From contig DEKU01000011.1 of the NCBI GenBank assembly GCA_002354035.1, positions 44,453 to 58,606 of the forward strand: a stretch of DNA of 14,154 nt, read 5' to 3'. Both the position numbers and the translations under genes were made by a program. Below are positions 7,318 through 14,059 of the stretch, piece by piece (positions within the stretch are counted from its first letter, which is position 1; each line of letters starts with the position of its first letter). Source of the DNA: Bacteroidales bacterium UBA2714 (GTDB lineage: Bacteria > Bacteroidota > Bacteroidia > Bacteroidales > P3). The notes under the pieces are model-generated. The model searched no databases, was not told the DNA's origin, and saw nothing but the letters and a program-made list of their open reading frames with translations.

Positions 7318-7326
7318 TTATCAACA
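7318..7326 (+). promoter_or_regulatory. TTATCAACA, DnaA-box-like 9-mer upstream of dnaB
   Basis: Same 9-mer, on the same strand, as at 3185-3193. It lies about 30 bp upstream of the dnaB -7 box. One mismatch from TTATCCACA. Possible DnaA or other replication-linked control of dnaB; inference only. Confidence 0.3.
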
Positions 7327-7360
7327 AACGGCTTGCTCCGCCATAAGTGCAAGGCTAAGC

Positions 7361-7402
7361 GGGCCAAGCCTGGGGCAATAGTGCTTGGCCCGAGGCTTGG
7401 CC
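7361..7402. repeat. Two overlapping, mutually exclusive hairpins downstream of the glycosyltransferase gene
   Basis: GGGCCAAGC (7361-7369) pairs perfectly with GCTTGGCCC (7383-7391). The overlapping GGCCAAGCC (7362-7370) pairs perfectly with GGCTTGGCC (7394-7402). The left arm can therefore pair with either of two right arms that are near-direct repeats. It begins 22 bp beyond the glycosyltransferase stop and precedes the dnaB promoter on the same strand, so a terminator is possible, but no U-tract follows directly. Confidence 0.5.
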
Positions 7403-7424
7403 GGAAAGGGTGGGGGATGGGTGG

Positions 7425-8567
7425 TCAGCGCCGTTTTGCGGCCTCAGCGGCTTTGAGCACGGCGGCCGTCATGCGGTTCCAGGTGTATTTCGTCTTCTCC
7501 TGCCGCAGGGCTTCGGTGAAAGGCTCCTCGCGCTGGCTTTTGTAGAAGTCGATCAGTGCGTCGGTGATGGCCTGTGCGTTCGGTTCCACCACATAGCCTA
7601 TCTTGCCGTCGGGCACAATCTCGGCCAGCCCTCCCACATTGGTCACCAACATAGGCTTCTCAAAATGGAAAGCCACCTGTGTCACACCGCTCTGCGTGGC
7701 GTTCTTGTAGGGCTGGGCCACTATGTCGGCAGCGCCGAAATAGAGGTTGACGCGGGTGTCGGGGATATAGTCGTTGTGCAGGATTACGATGTCGCTGATG
7801 TCCAGCGAGCGGATGCGGTCCAGATAGGGCTGCGGGCTGCCGTAGAACTCGCCCGCCACAATCAGCTTCACCCCCAAGTCCTGCAGACGGGGGTCGCCGA
7901 AAGCATCAATCAGCAGGTCCAGCCCCTTGTAGTCGCGGATAAAGCCGAAAAAAAGCACGTAGCGCCCATTGGGGTCGAGCCCCAGTTCGTGGCGGGCGGT
8001 GGCTTTGTCCATAAGGCTTCCGTAGTGGTCGTATATGGGGTGCGGGGCCCAGGTCTTGGGCTTGTCGGCATGGTCGAAATGGTTGATGTCGGCAATCACA
8101 GCCTCCGAGAGGGTGGTGAACCCATGCATGGCTCTGACGAAATAGAAGGGCAGATAGCGGTCGATGGCCTTGTGGTCGTGGGGCAGCATGTTGTGCACCA
8201 GTGCTATGCAGCGGATGTCCTTGTCGCGGCTGATGTGGCGGGCGATGGTGCCGAAGCAGGGGGCCATGAACGACATCCAATAGGCAAACACCACCACATC
8301 CGGCTTCTTTTTCCTGATTTCCCTCCCCACCGAAATCCAGTTGAAAGGGTTGCACGAGTTGATGCGACGTTTGATGGGAAGGTGGGCCGGAGCTGGCGAG
8401 TCGGTGAACTGGCTTTTGCCGGGGAAAAGGAACGAGGGGTACTGGAGCGTGAAGGTATACATCTCCACGTCGTGGCCTTCAGCCTGAAACTGAAGTGCCA
8501 GACGCTCGTTGAACGCGGCCAGACCGCCGCGATAGGGGTGTGCAGTGCCTACAATGACTATATGCAT
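7425..8567 (-). CDS. GT4-family glycosyltransferase (GT-B fold)
   Basis: A 380-residue cytoplasmic glycosyltransferase. The N-terminal Rossmann half starts MHIVIVGTAHPYRGGLAAFN (1-20), the usual GT4 opening with a glycine loop for acceptor or donor contact. The C-terminal half has FGFIRDYKGLDLLIDAF (207-223). The donor-binding region follows: QPYKNATQSGVTQVAF (285-300), then KPMLVTNVGGLAEIV (304-318). The Q-x-G-V-T-Q pattern replaces the more usual E-x7-E spacing start, as in several GT4 subgroups. The donor is probably a nucleotide-activated sugar; acceptor and polymer are unknown. The gene stands alone: it diverges from htrA across 138 bp and is followed by a hairpin before dnaB, so no polysaccharide cluster is visible. 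Start at the ATG 8567 is supported by the glycosyltransferase start motif. Confidence 0.88.
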   Translation of the reverse strand: MHIVIVGTAHPYRGGLAAFNERLALQFQAEGHDVEMYTFTLQYPSFLFPGKSQFTDSPAPAHLPIKRRINSCNPFNWISVGREIRKKKPDVVVFAYWMSFMAPCFGTIARHISRDKDIRCIALVHNMLPHDHKAIDRYLPFYFVRAMHGFTTLSEAVIADINHFDHADKPKTWAPHPIYDHYGSLMDKATARHELGLDPNGRYVLFFGFIRDYKGLDLLIDAFGDPRLQDLGVKLIVAGEFYGSPQPYLDRIRSLDISDIVILHNDYIPDTRVNLYFGAADIVAQPYKNATQSGVTQVAFHFEKPMLVTNVGGLAEIVPDGKIGYVVEPNAQAITDALIDFYKSQREEPFTEALRQEKTKYTWNRMTAAVLKAAEAAKRR

Positions 8568-8632
8568 GTTTGTGGTTGTTTGTTAGTTGAGTGGGTGCAG
8601 GACAATGGTGCATACCACTGCCTTGCAAACTG

Positions 8633-8640
8633 CAAAAATA
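8633..8640 (-). promoter_or_regulatory. Bacteroidota-type -7 promoter element for the glycosyltransferase gene
   Basis: Minus strand reads TATTTTTG, an exact TAnnTTTG match, with ATTG about 18 bases upstream as a weak -33 candidate. It would give a leader of about 60 nt before the ATG at 8567. The sequence around it is a simple A/T-rich tract, so a chance match is possible. Confidence 0.45.
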
Positions 8641-8705
8641 CAAAAAATATTAAACATACAATTTTTTTTCTCCTTTTTTGTTTTGACCCAAAATCAAGTT
8701 TTATT

Positions 8706-9821
8706 ATGAAGAAATTGTTTTTAGTAATGACATTGGCATTGTTGGGCTGCCATTCGGGCCAGACCCAGCAGAATGCCGAAATGCAAAGCCCAGTAACTGT
8801 TCCCGCACAGGGTGTCCGCTATGCCGACTTCAGCGACGTGGCCGCCCAAACCATCGACGGCGTGGTGCACATCCGCACCACCCAGACCCGTCTCACTCCC
8901 CTCTACCAGTCCTTTTTCGGTTTCATCATCAACCAAGGCGTGCAGCGCAAAGAATACTCCGCCTACGGCTCGGGAGTCATCATCAGCCCCGACGGCTACA
9001 TTGTCACCAACAACCACGTGGTCCAGGATGCCGAAAGCATACAGGTGACCCTCAACGACAAGAAAGTGCTGCCCGCCACCCTCATCGGCACCGACCCCGC
9101 CACCGACCTTGCCCTCATCAAAGTCGACGCCTCCAACCTGAAGGCCATCCCCTTTGGCAACTCCGACAGCGCCCGTGTGGGCCAGCCCGTCATGGCCATC
9201 GGTAACCCCTTTAACCTCACCTCCACCGTCACCGCCGGCATCATCAGCGCCAAAGCCCGCAACGTGGGCATCATTGAGAACACCCGCGGAATGGAAAGCC
9301 CCATCGAGTCATTCATCCAGACCGACGCCGCCGTCAACCCCGGCAACTCAGGCGGAGCCTTGGTCGACGCTTCGGGCAACCTGATAGGCATCGTCACCGC
9401 CATCGCCTCGGCCGACGGCTATTACACCGGCTACAGCTTTGCCATCCCCTCCAACCTGGCACGCAAAGTGGCCGACGACCTCCGCCGCTACGGCCATGCC
9501 CAGCGGGCATACCTGGGAGTCAATGTGGTTGAGATGACCTCCAACCTGGCCACCCAGATGGGTCTGCAAGAAGTCAAAGGAGTGCTCTTGGCCCGAGTGG
9601 TGCCCGACTGCGCCGCCGACAAAGCGGGCCTCCGCCAGGGCGACCTGCTGCTCACCGTGGCTGGCGTGCCCGTCAACAGCTTTGCCGAGATGATGGAAGA
9701 ACTGGGCCGCCATGCTCCCGGCGACCTTGTTGACATCACCTACTACCGCGACGGCAAAACCCGCTCCACCACCGTCACCCTCCAGAACGCCCAGGGCACC
9801 ACAGCTGTCATTCGCCGCTAA
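8706..9821 (+). CDS. htrA: HtrA/DegP-type serine protease, lipoprotein with one PDZ domain
   Basis: A 371-residue trypsin-like periplasmic protease for envelope protein quality control. The start MKKLFLVMTLALLGC is a lipoprotein signal with C15 as the lipidated residue; the following HSGQTQQ shows no obvious surface-export signal, so periplasmic anchoring is likely. The catalytic triad is visible: H104 in TNNHVV, D134 in DPATDLALIKVD and S215 in NPGNSGGALV. A single PDZ domain spans about 267-360 (AYLGVNVVEM to TVTLQ). Typical Bacteroidota DegP proteins are near 500 residues with two PDZ domains, so this is the short form. The open frame extends about 1.3 kb upstream of 8706, but only as shadow of the antisense glycosyltransferase gene; the signal peptide fixes the start. 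Transcribed divergently from the glycosyltransferase gene. No TAnnTTTG box was found in front of it. Confidence 0.93.
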   Translation: MKKLFLVMTLALLGCHSGQTQQNAEMQSPVTVPAQGVRYADFSDVAAQTIDGVVHIRTTQTRLTPLYQSFFGFIINQGVQRKEYSAYGSGVIISPDGYIVTNNHVVQDAESIQVTLNDKKVLPATLIGTDPATDLALIKVDASNLKAIPFGNSDSARVGQPVMAIGNPFNLTSTVTAGIISAKARNVGIIENTRGMESPIESFIQTDAAVNPGNSGGALVDASGNLIGIVTAIASADGYYTGYSFAIPSNLARKVADDLRRYGHAQRAYLGVNVVEMTSNLATQMGLQEVKGVLLARVVPDCAADKAGLRQGDLLLTVAGVPVNSFAEMMEELGRHAPGDLVDITYYRDGKTRSTTVTLQNAQGTTAVIRR

Positions 9822-9871
9822 AAAGTGCGGAAGTCAAGATGACTTTTCAACACATACTTTCATGCAACGAT

Positions 9872-9918
9872 TATTATTAGTGCCGGCATGCTACTGTAGC
9901 ATGCCGGCGCTAATAATA
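9872..9918. repeat. 47-nt near-perfect palindrome (long hairpin)
   Basis: Arms 9872-9894 and 9896-9918 pair over 23 bp around a single central base at 9895. The only non-Watson-Crick position is a T:G at 9881/9909. The core is G+C-rich (GCCGGCATGCTAC and its complement), and the outer nine pairs are nearly all A:T. It lies 50 bp after the htrA stop. An eight-T run begins only at 9950, about 31 bases later, so it is not a standard intrinsic terminator. It may be a terminator-like mRNA 3' stabiliser, an REP-like element or the relic of a mobile element. Confidence 0.85.
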
Positions 9919-9940
9919 CATCCAGTCAATACATCCAGTC
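9918..9940 (+). repeat. Tandem 10-bp direct repeat ACATCCAGTC with 13-bp period
   Basis: ACATCCAGTC is at 9918-9927 and again at 9931-9940, separated by AAT. It abuts the right end of the 47-nt palindrome and precedes the aguB promoter region. It could be a paired operator or a replication-slippage product; two copies only. Confidence 0.6.
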
Positions 9941-10019
9941 GCCATCACGTTTTTTTTCAAGCAATGTTTTTTTTCTGAAATAATGTGTGACAATATAACA
10001 CCATTTGAAAAAAAATGCG

Positions 10020-10027
10020 TATATTTG
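10020..10027 (+). promoter_or_regulatory. Bacteroidota-type -7 promoter element for the aguB operon
   Basis: TATATTTG, an exact TAnnTTTG match, 35 bases ahead of the aguB ATG, predicting a leader of about 30 nt. A TTTG is at 10004-10007, but the 12-base spacing is shorter than the usual 19-21, so the -33 element is uncertain. It probably drives all four genes to 13998, because their junctions leave no room for other promoters. Confidence 0.55.
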
Positions 10028-10062
10028 CAAATTGAAAAGCAAAGTAAAAAACTATTATCTCT

Positions 10063-10926
10063 ATGAAAGTCAAAGTAGGAATAGCCCAAATGGCCTGCGG
10101 GGCCGACAAGCAGGCCAACATCGTCCGCTACACCGACGCCGTGCGCCGCCTGGCCGCGCAAGGGGCGCAAATCATCTGTCTGCAAGAACTCTTCGCCTCC
10201 CTCTACTTCTGCGACGAGGAGCGCTACCAAAATTTCTCCCTGGCCGAGCCCGTGCCTGACGGCCCCACCTGCCAGCACTTCATGCGCCTGGCCGCCGAAC
10301 TGGGGGTAGTGCTTATATGCTCCCTCTTCGAAAAACGCGCCGAAGGCCTCTACCACAACACCACCGCCGTCATCGACGCCGACGGCTCCTACCTTGGCAA
10401 ATACCGCAAGATGCACATCCCCGACGACCCCGGCTACTACGAGAAATTCTACTTCACCCCCGGCGACCTCGGCTACCGCGTCTTCCACACCCGTTTCGCC
10501 ACCCTCGGAGTCCTCATCTGCTGGGACCAGTGGTACCCCGAAGCCGCCCGCATCACCAGCCTCATGGGCGCGCAACTCCTCTTCTTCCCCACAGCTATCG
10601 GCTGGGACGTCCGCCAAAACGAAGACGACAACACCGAGCAATACCAAGCCTGGCAAACCATCCAGCGCAGCCATGCCGTGGCCAACGGCGTGCCCGTCAT
10701 CAGCGTCAACCGCACCGGCCGCGAAGGCGGCATGCAGTTCTGGGGCGGAAGCTTCATCACCAACGCCTTCGGCCGCATCCTCTACCAGGCTCCCCACCTC
10801 GAAGAAGCCCTCCACGTCCAAGAACTCGACCTCGACCAGACCGACCACTACCGCCGCCACTGGCCCTACCTCCGCGACCGCCGCATCGACTCCTACGGCC
10901 CCATCCTCAACCGCTTCATCGACTGA
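10063..10926 (+). CDS. aguB: N-carbamoylputrescine amidase AguB (nitrilase superfamily)
   Basis: A 287-residue cytoplasmic enzyme that hydrolyses N-carbamoylputrescine to putrescine, CO2 and ammonia, the last step from agmatine. The nitrilase triad is visible: E42 in LQELFASLYFC, K116 in YRKMHIPDDPGYYEKFYF and C153 in LICWDQWYPEAAR. The DDPGYYEKFYFTPGD stretch and the C-terminal HWPYLRDRRIDSYG are characteristic of AguB within the superfamily. Length and start (MKVKVGIAQMACG) match the family. Codon third positions are almost all C or G. The stop TGA (10924-10926) is part of the hexamer TGACCA that recurs at 12938. Its natural partner aguA lies 2 kb downstream, separated by a restriction-modification pair. 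Confidence 0.97.
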   Translation: MKVKVGIAQMACGADKQANIVRYTDAVRRLAAQGAQIICLQELFASLYFCDEERYQNFSLAEPVPDGPTCQHFMRLAAELGVVLICSLFEKRAEGLYHNTTAVIDADGSYLGKYRKMHIPDDPGYYEKFYFTPGDLGYRVFHTRFATLGVLICWDQWYPEAARITSLMGAQLLFFPTAIGWDVRQNEDDNTEQYQAWQTIQRSHAVANGVPVISVNRTGREGGMQFWGGSFITNAFGRILYQAPHLEEALHVQELDLDQTDHYRRHWPYLRDRRIDSYGPILNRFID

Positions 10927-10929
10927 CCA
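10924..10929 (+). repeat. Left copy of TGACCA flanking the restriction-modification insert
   Basis: TGACCA contains the aguB stop codon and the first base of the methyltransferase ATG. The same hexamer at 12938-12943 contains the endonuclease stop. Collapsing the two copies removes 2014 bp and rejoins aguB to aguA. It could be a target-site duplication or insertion microhomology; six bases alone could be chance. Confidence 0.45.
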
Positions 10930-11954
10930 TGTCCAGATATACAGATTACATCAACTCTTTGTTGAGGCCTTGCATAACCGAAACAGCCAAAGTCATTGAT
11001 TTGTTTGCCGGGTGTGGGGGGCTATCGCTGGGCTTCGAGGCTGCGGGTTTCAAAACAATCGGTTTCGAAATGGAGCCAGCAATTGTGGATACATACAATC
11101 ACAATTTAGAAGGGGGATGTGATCTGGTCAAGTTGGAAGTGGGCTTTGACTATCCCGATGCCGATATTGTCATTGGGGGGCCTCCCTGCCAACCCTTTAG
11201 CGTGAGGGGAAAACAACAAGGTATTCTGGATTCCCGCGACGGATTTCCCATCTTCATTGATGCAGTCAGACGCATTAAACCCAAGGTATTCCTCTTCGAG
11301 AATGTCCGTAACCTTGCATTCTCCCACAGGTGGTATCTCGATTTGATCGTAGACAGTCTGAAGGCTTTGGGATATATTGTCGATTTCCAATGTTTGAATG
11401 CTGTGGATTATGGTGTCCCGCAGAACCGCGAACGAATCTTTGTGGTAGGTCATAAATCCACATTCCGTTTCCCCGATAAAGAACTTTCCAAAGTGACGGT
11501 GGGCGAAGCCATAGGGGACACGATGAACAAGGTTGTCGAAGGCTGCCATTTTCTCACCCCCTCGCAAGACAAGTACATTGCCGAATATGAAAAGAAGTCG
11601 GCATGTATCAACCCACGAGACTTGTACCCCGACAGGCCAGCGAGGACTATCACATGTCGCAATCTGGCCGGTGCCACCAGCGACATGCAGCGCGTAAGAC
11701 TGCCCGACGGCCGCCGCCGCAGAATTGTGCAACGCGAAGCGGCACGGCTTCAAAGCTTTCCCGACTGGTTTGAGTTTTGTGGAAACGAGAGTCAACAATT
11801 CAACCAGATAGGCAATGCAGTCCCGCCACTACTGGCCTATAAATTGGCCATAGCTGTCAAAGACACCTTTCGCAGAACAGGAGCAGACCGCAGTGAGACA
11901 ATCAGCGCCAGCAGATACCAAAATCAAACCACTTCGAATGCCGTATGCTTATAA
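10929..11954 (+). CDS. DNA (cytosine-5) methyltransferase of a type II R-M system
   Basis: A 341-residue C5-cytosine methyltransferase. The ordered motifs are present: I (IDLFAGCGGLSLGFEAAGF, 23-41), IV with the catalytic C87 (GGPPCQPFS, 83-91), VI (FLFENVRNL, 121-129), VIII (YGVPQNRERIFVVG, 161-174), IX (RPARTITCRN, 236-245) and X (FNQIGNAVPPLLAYKLA, 291-307). The region between VIII and IX that sets specificity is only about 60 residues. The gene starts 2 bp after the aguB stop, and its stop overlaps the endonuclease start by 10 bases, so methylase is made first and the two are coupled. Codon third positions are far more A/T-rich than in aguB or aguA, a sign of transfer. Recognition sequence unknown. 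No separate controller gene seen. Confidence 0.95.
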   Translation: MSRYTDYINSLLRPCITETAKVIDLFAGCGGLSLGFEAAGFKTIGFEMEPAIVDTYNHNLEGGCDLVKLEVGFDYPDADIVIGGPPCQPFSVRGKQQGILDSRDGFPIFIDAVRRIKPKVFLFENVRNLAFSHRWYLDLIVDSLKALGYIVDFQCLNAVDYGVPQNRERIFVVGHKSTFRFPDKELSKVTVGEAIGDTMNKVVEGCHFLTPSQDKYIAEYEKKSACINPRDLYPDRPARTITCRNLAGATSDMQRVRLPDGRRRRIVQREAARLQSFPDWFEFCGNESQQFNQIGNAVPPLLAYKLAIAVKDTFRRTGADRSETISASRYQNQTTSNAVCL

Positions 11955-12940
11955 AATTTTCAGGCAATAAAAGTGACAGCATAAAGCAATTGTATTCCGA
12001 CATGCTTGATATTTTAGCCATGGTTGGAATACCCGTAAATAAATTGCCCTCGGACCGTCGAAAGGAGATAATGGCGGGAGCATGCCTCGCAACCGGACAG
12101 ATTGTTTCCTCATTCAAAGAAGCCAAGTCTGTTATGAATGGCACATTCATGAAGACACGCGATATCATCGACTTTGAAAACACACATTTCGGTGAGCACA
12201 TCTCTCCCGGCTCTTACGACGATATCAGGCGCAAGGATTTGAAACCCCTTGTCGAAGAAGGCCTGGTAGTCAACTCGTCCACCCTTGATCAGTCCGCCAC
12301 CAACAACCCCAACCGGGGATATGCTCTCGACCCGCAGTTTGCCAATCTTCTGAAAACTTATGGCACAAAGAAATGGGACGACAAACTGGCTCTCTTTGTC
12401 GAGATTCGTCAAAAGGTAAAACAAGAACTCGCGCAAAAAAGAGCCATGGCATTGATTCCCGTCACCCTCCCGTCGGGTGTCCTATTAGAACTGTCGCCGG
12501 GCGGGCACAATCTATTGCAGAAGAAAATCATTGAAGAATTCATGCCCAGATGGGGGATGGGAGCGCAGGTATTATATATAGGAGACACCTCCGACAAATA
12601 CCTTTTCCGCGACAATGACAAGCTGGATGCACTCCATTTCTTTCCCATCGAACACGACGAGCTGCCCGATATCGTGGCATACAGCGAAGATAAAAACCTG
12701 CTCTATTTGATTGAGGCAGTCTACAGCTCCGGCCCCATGGATGAAATAAGGGTGAACCGGTTGAAACGTTTACTCAAAGACTGCACTGCCGAGGTTGTTT
12801 TCATCACAGCCTTCCTCGACAAAAAGATGTACCAAAAGTATTGTTTAAATATAGCATGGGAGACAGAAGTCTGGATGGCTGACAGCCCCGACCATCTTGT
12901 CCACCTCAACGGCTATAAATTCCTTGAAATATATAAATGA
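11945..12940 (+). CDS. BsuBI/PstI-family type II restriction endonuclease
   Basis: A 331-residue endonuclease. The N-terminal helical domain (about 15-160, including KEIMAGACLATGQI at 40-53) matches the BsuBI/PstI N-terminal domain. The C-terminal catalytic domain is clear: PVTLPSGVLLELSPGGHN (172-189), LQKKIIEEFMPRWGMGAQVL (191-210), YIGDTSDK (211-218), LPDIV (240-244), LIEAVYSSGP (255-264) and AWETEVWMADSPDH (304-317). LPD followed by the E of LIEAV is the likely PD-(D/E)xK-type metal site. BsuBI and PstI cut CTGCAG; specificity here is not proved. Several CTGCAG sites lie in the window (2353, 4787, 7881), so the host DNA would need protection if that is the target. The start overlaps the methyltransferase stop, and its stop overlaps the aguA ATG as ATGA. 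Confidence 0.93.
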   Translation: MLIKFSGNKSDSIKQLYSDMLDILAMVGIPVNKLPSDRRKEIMAGACLATGQIVSSFKEAKSVMNGTFMKTRDIIDFENTHFGEHISPGSYDDIRRKDLKPLVEEGLVVNSSTLDQSATNNPNRGYALDPQFANLLKTYGTKKWDDKLALFVEIRQKVKQELAQKRAMALIPVTLPSGVLLELSPGGHNLLQKKIIEEFMPRWGMGAQVLYIGDTSDKYLFRDNDKLDALHFFPIEHDELPDIVAYSEDKNLLYLIEAVYSSGPMDEIRVNRLKRLLKDCTAEVVFITAFLDKKMYQKYCLNIAWETEVWMADSPDHLVHLNGYKFLEIYK

Positions 12941-13998
12941 CCACCATTCCAATGACACCCAAAGAACAAGGCTTCTACATGCCCGCCGAATGGGCCGCAC
13001 ACCAGGCCACCTGGCTCAGCTATCCCCACAACCAGGACTCCTGGCCCGGAAAGATTGAAACCATCTTCCCCTCCTATCACCTCTTCATCAAAACCCTGGC
13101 CGAAGCCGAGGACGTCCACATCAACGTCAACAACCAGTCCATGCTCGACCACGCCGCCCAGCAGCTCCGCCAAATCGGTGCCGACATGGGCCGCATCTTC
13201 TTCCACCTCTTCCCCACCAACGACGCCTGGTGCCGCGACCACGGCCCCGCCTTCCTCCTCAACCGCCGCGACCCCTCCCTCCGCGCCATCGTCAACTGGA
13301 ACCACAACGCCTGGGGCGGCAAATACCCATACGACCTCGACACCCAAATCCCCCTCCATATCTTCCGCCACCTCGCCGCCGCCGACCCCCGCCTCCAGCT
13401 CTTCGAGCCCGGCATCGTCATGGAAGGCGGCAGCATCGACGTCAACGGCCAAGGCGACCTCCTCACCACCACCTCCTGCCTCCTCAACCCCAACCGCAAC
13501 CCCGACCTCTCCCGCGACCAAATCGAGGACTACCTCCGCGCCTACTACGGCGTCGACAACATCATCTGGCTCGCCGACGGCATTGTGGGCGACGACACCG
13601 ACGGCCACGTCGACGACCTCAGCCGTTTCGTCGCCCCCGACACCATCATCACCGCCGTCGAGGAAGATGTATGGGACGAAAACTACGACGCCCTCCAGCG
13701 CAACCTCAAAACCCTCAACTCCTGCCGCCTGGCCAACGGCAAACAGCCCACAGTGGTCGAGCTGCCCATGCCCGACATGGTTTTCTACGACAATCAGCGC
13801 CTTCCCGCCAGCTATGCCAACTTCTATATTGCCAACGGCAAAGTGATTTTCCCCACCTACCGCTGCCTGGCCGACAACCGCGCCGCCTACACCCTCGAAG
13901 CCTGTTTCCCCGACCACGAAATAGTGGGCATCGACAGCACCGACATCGTCTGGGGGCTCGGCTCCTTCCACTGCCTCTCCCAGCAGATGCCCCTCTGA
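12937..13998 (+). CDS. aguA: Agmatine deiminase AguA
   Basis: A 353-residue guanidino-group-modifying enzyme that deiminates agmatine to N-carbamoylputrescine and ammonia, feeding AguB. Family residues are visible: GFYMPAEWAAHQATWLSYP (12-30), WCRDHGP (98-104), EGGSID (163-168) and GDDTDGHVDD (218-227, with H224). The catalytic cysteine C346 is in GSFHCLSQQ (342-350). Length is normal. Two in-frame starts are possible. The ATG at 12937 overlaps the endonuclease stop as ATGA and gives MTTIPMTPKEQ. The ATG at 12952 gives MTPKEQGFY, closer to a typical start, and may be the ancestral one, before the restriction-modification genes entered. Third codon positions return to nearly all C/G. Confidence 0.97.
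   Translation: MTTIPMTPKEQGFYMPAEWAAHQATWLSYPHNQDSWPGKIETIFPSYHLFIKTLAEAEDVHINVNNQSMLDHAAQQLRQIGADMGRIFFHLFPTNDAWCRDHGPAFLLNRRDPSLRAIVNWNHNAWGGKYPYDLDTQIPLHIFRHLAAADPRLQLFEPGIVMEGGSIDVNGQGDLLTTTSCLLNPNRNPDLSRDQIEDYLRAYYGVDNIIWLADGIVGDDTDGHVDDLSRFVAPDTIITAVEEDVWDENYDALQRNLKTLNSCRLANGKQPTVVELPMPDMVFYDNQRLPASYANFYIANGKVIFPTYRCLADNRAAYTLEACFPDHEIVGIDSTDIVWGLGSFHCLSQQMPL
12938..12943 (+). repeat. Right copy of TGACCA flanking the restriction-modification insert
   Basis: This copy supplies the endonuclease stop TGA and, with the preceding A, creates the ATGA overlap that gives aguA an extra in-frame upstream start. See the left copy at 10924-10929. Confidence 0.45.
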
Positions 13999-14059
13999 CC
14001 CGCCTCGCCCAATCGCTACTCACCGTTTATTCAGCTTTTTTACAACATTTCTTTTCTTG

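Noticed and set aside
8568..8705. Divergence point of all genes, A/T-rich, with parAB and dnaB nearby: possible replication origin
   Set aside because: The plus strand goes from G-rich to C-rich here, the opposite of an origin skew, and is explained by C-rich third codon positions on both coding strands. The gap is only 138 bp and has no cluster of DnaA boxes.
7410..8705. In-frame upstream extension of htrA for 432 codons
   Set aside because: It is antisense to the well-supported glycosyltransferase gene, and the lipoprotein signal peptide at 8706 fixes the start.
9014..9021. CCACGTGG core resembling a parS site
   Set aside because: It lies inside the htrA codons for the catalytic TNNHVV motif, and the flanks do not match the TGTTTCACGTGAAACA-type palindrome.
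9872..9957. Intrinsic terminator for htrA (palindrome plus T8 run)
   Set aside because: The T-run starts about 31 bases after the stem, too far for a standard intrinsic terminator; reported as a repeat instead.
9862..9978. Short open frame starting MQRLLLVPAC across the palindrome
   Set aside because: Its sequence is dictated by the hairpin arms and T-runs; no start context and no recognisable product.
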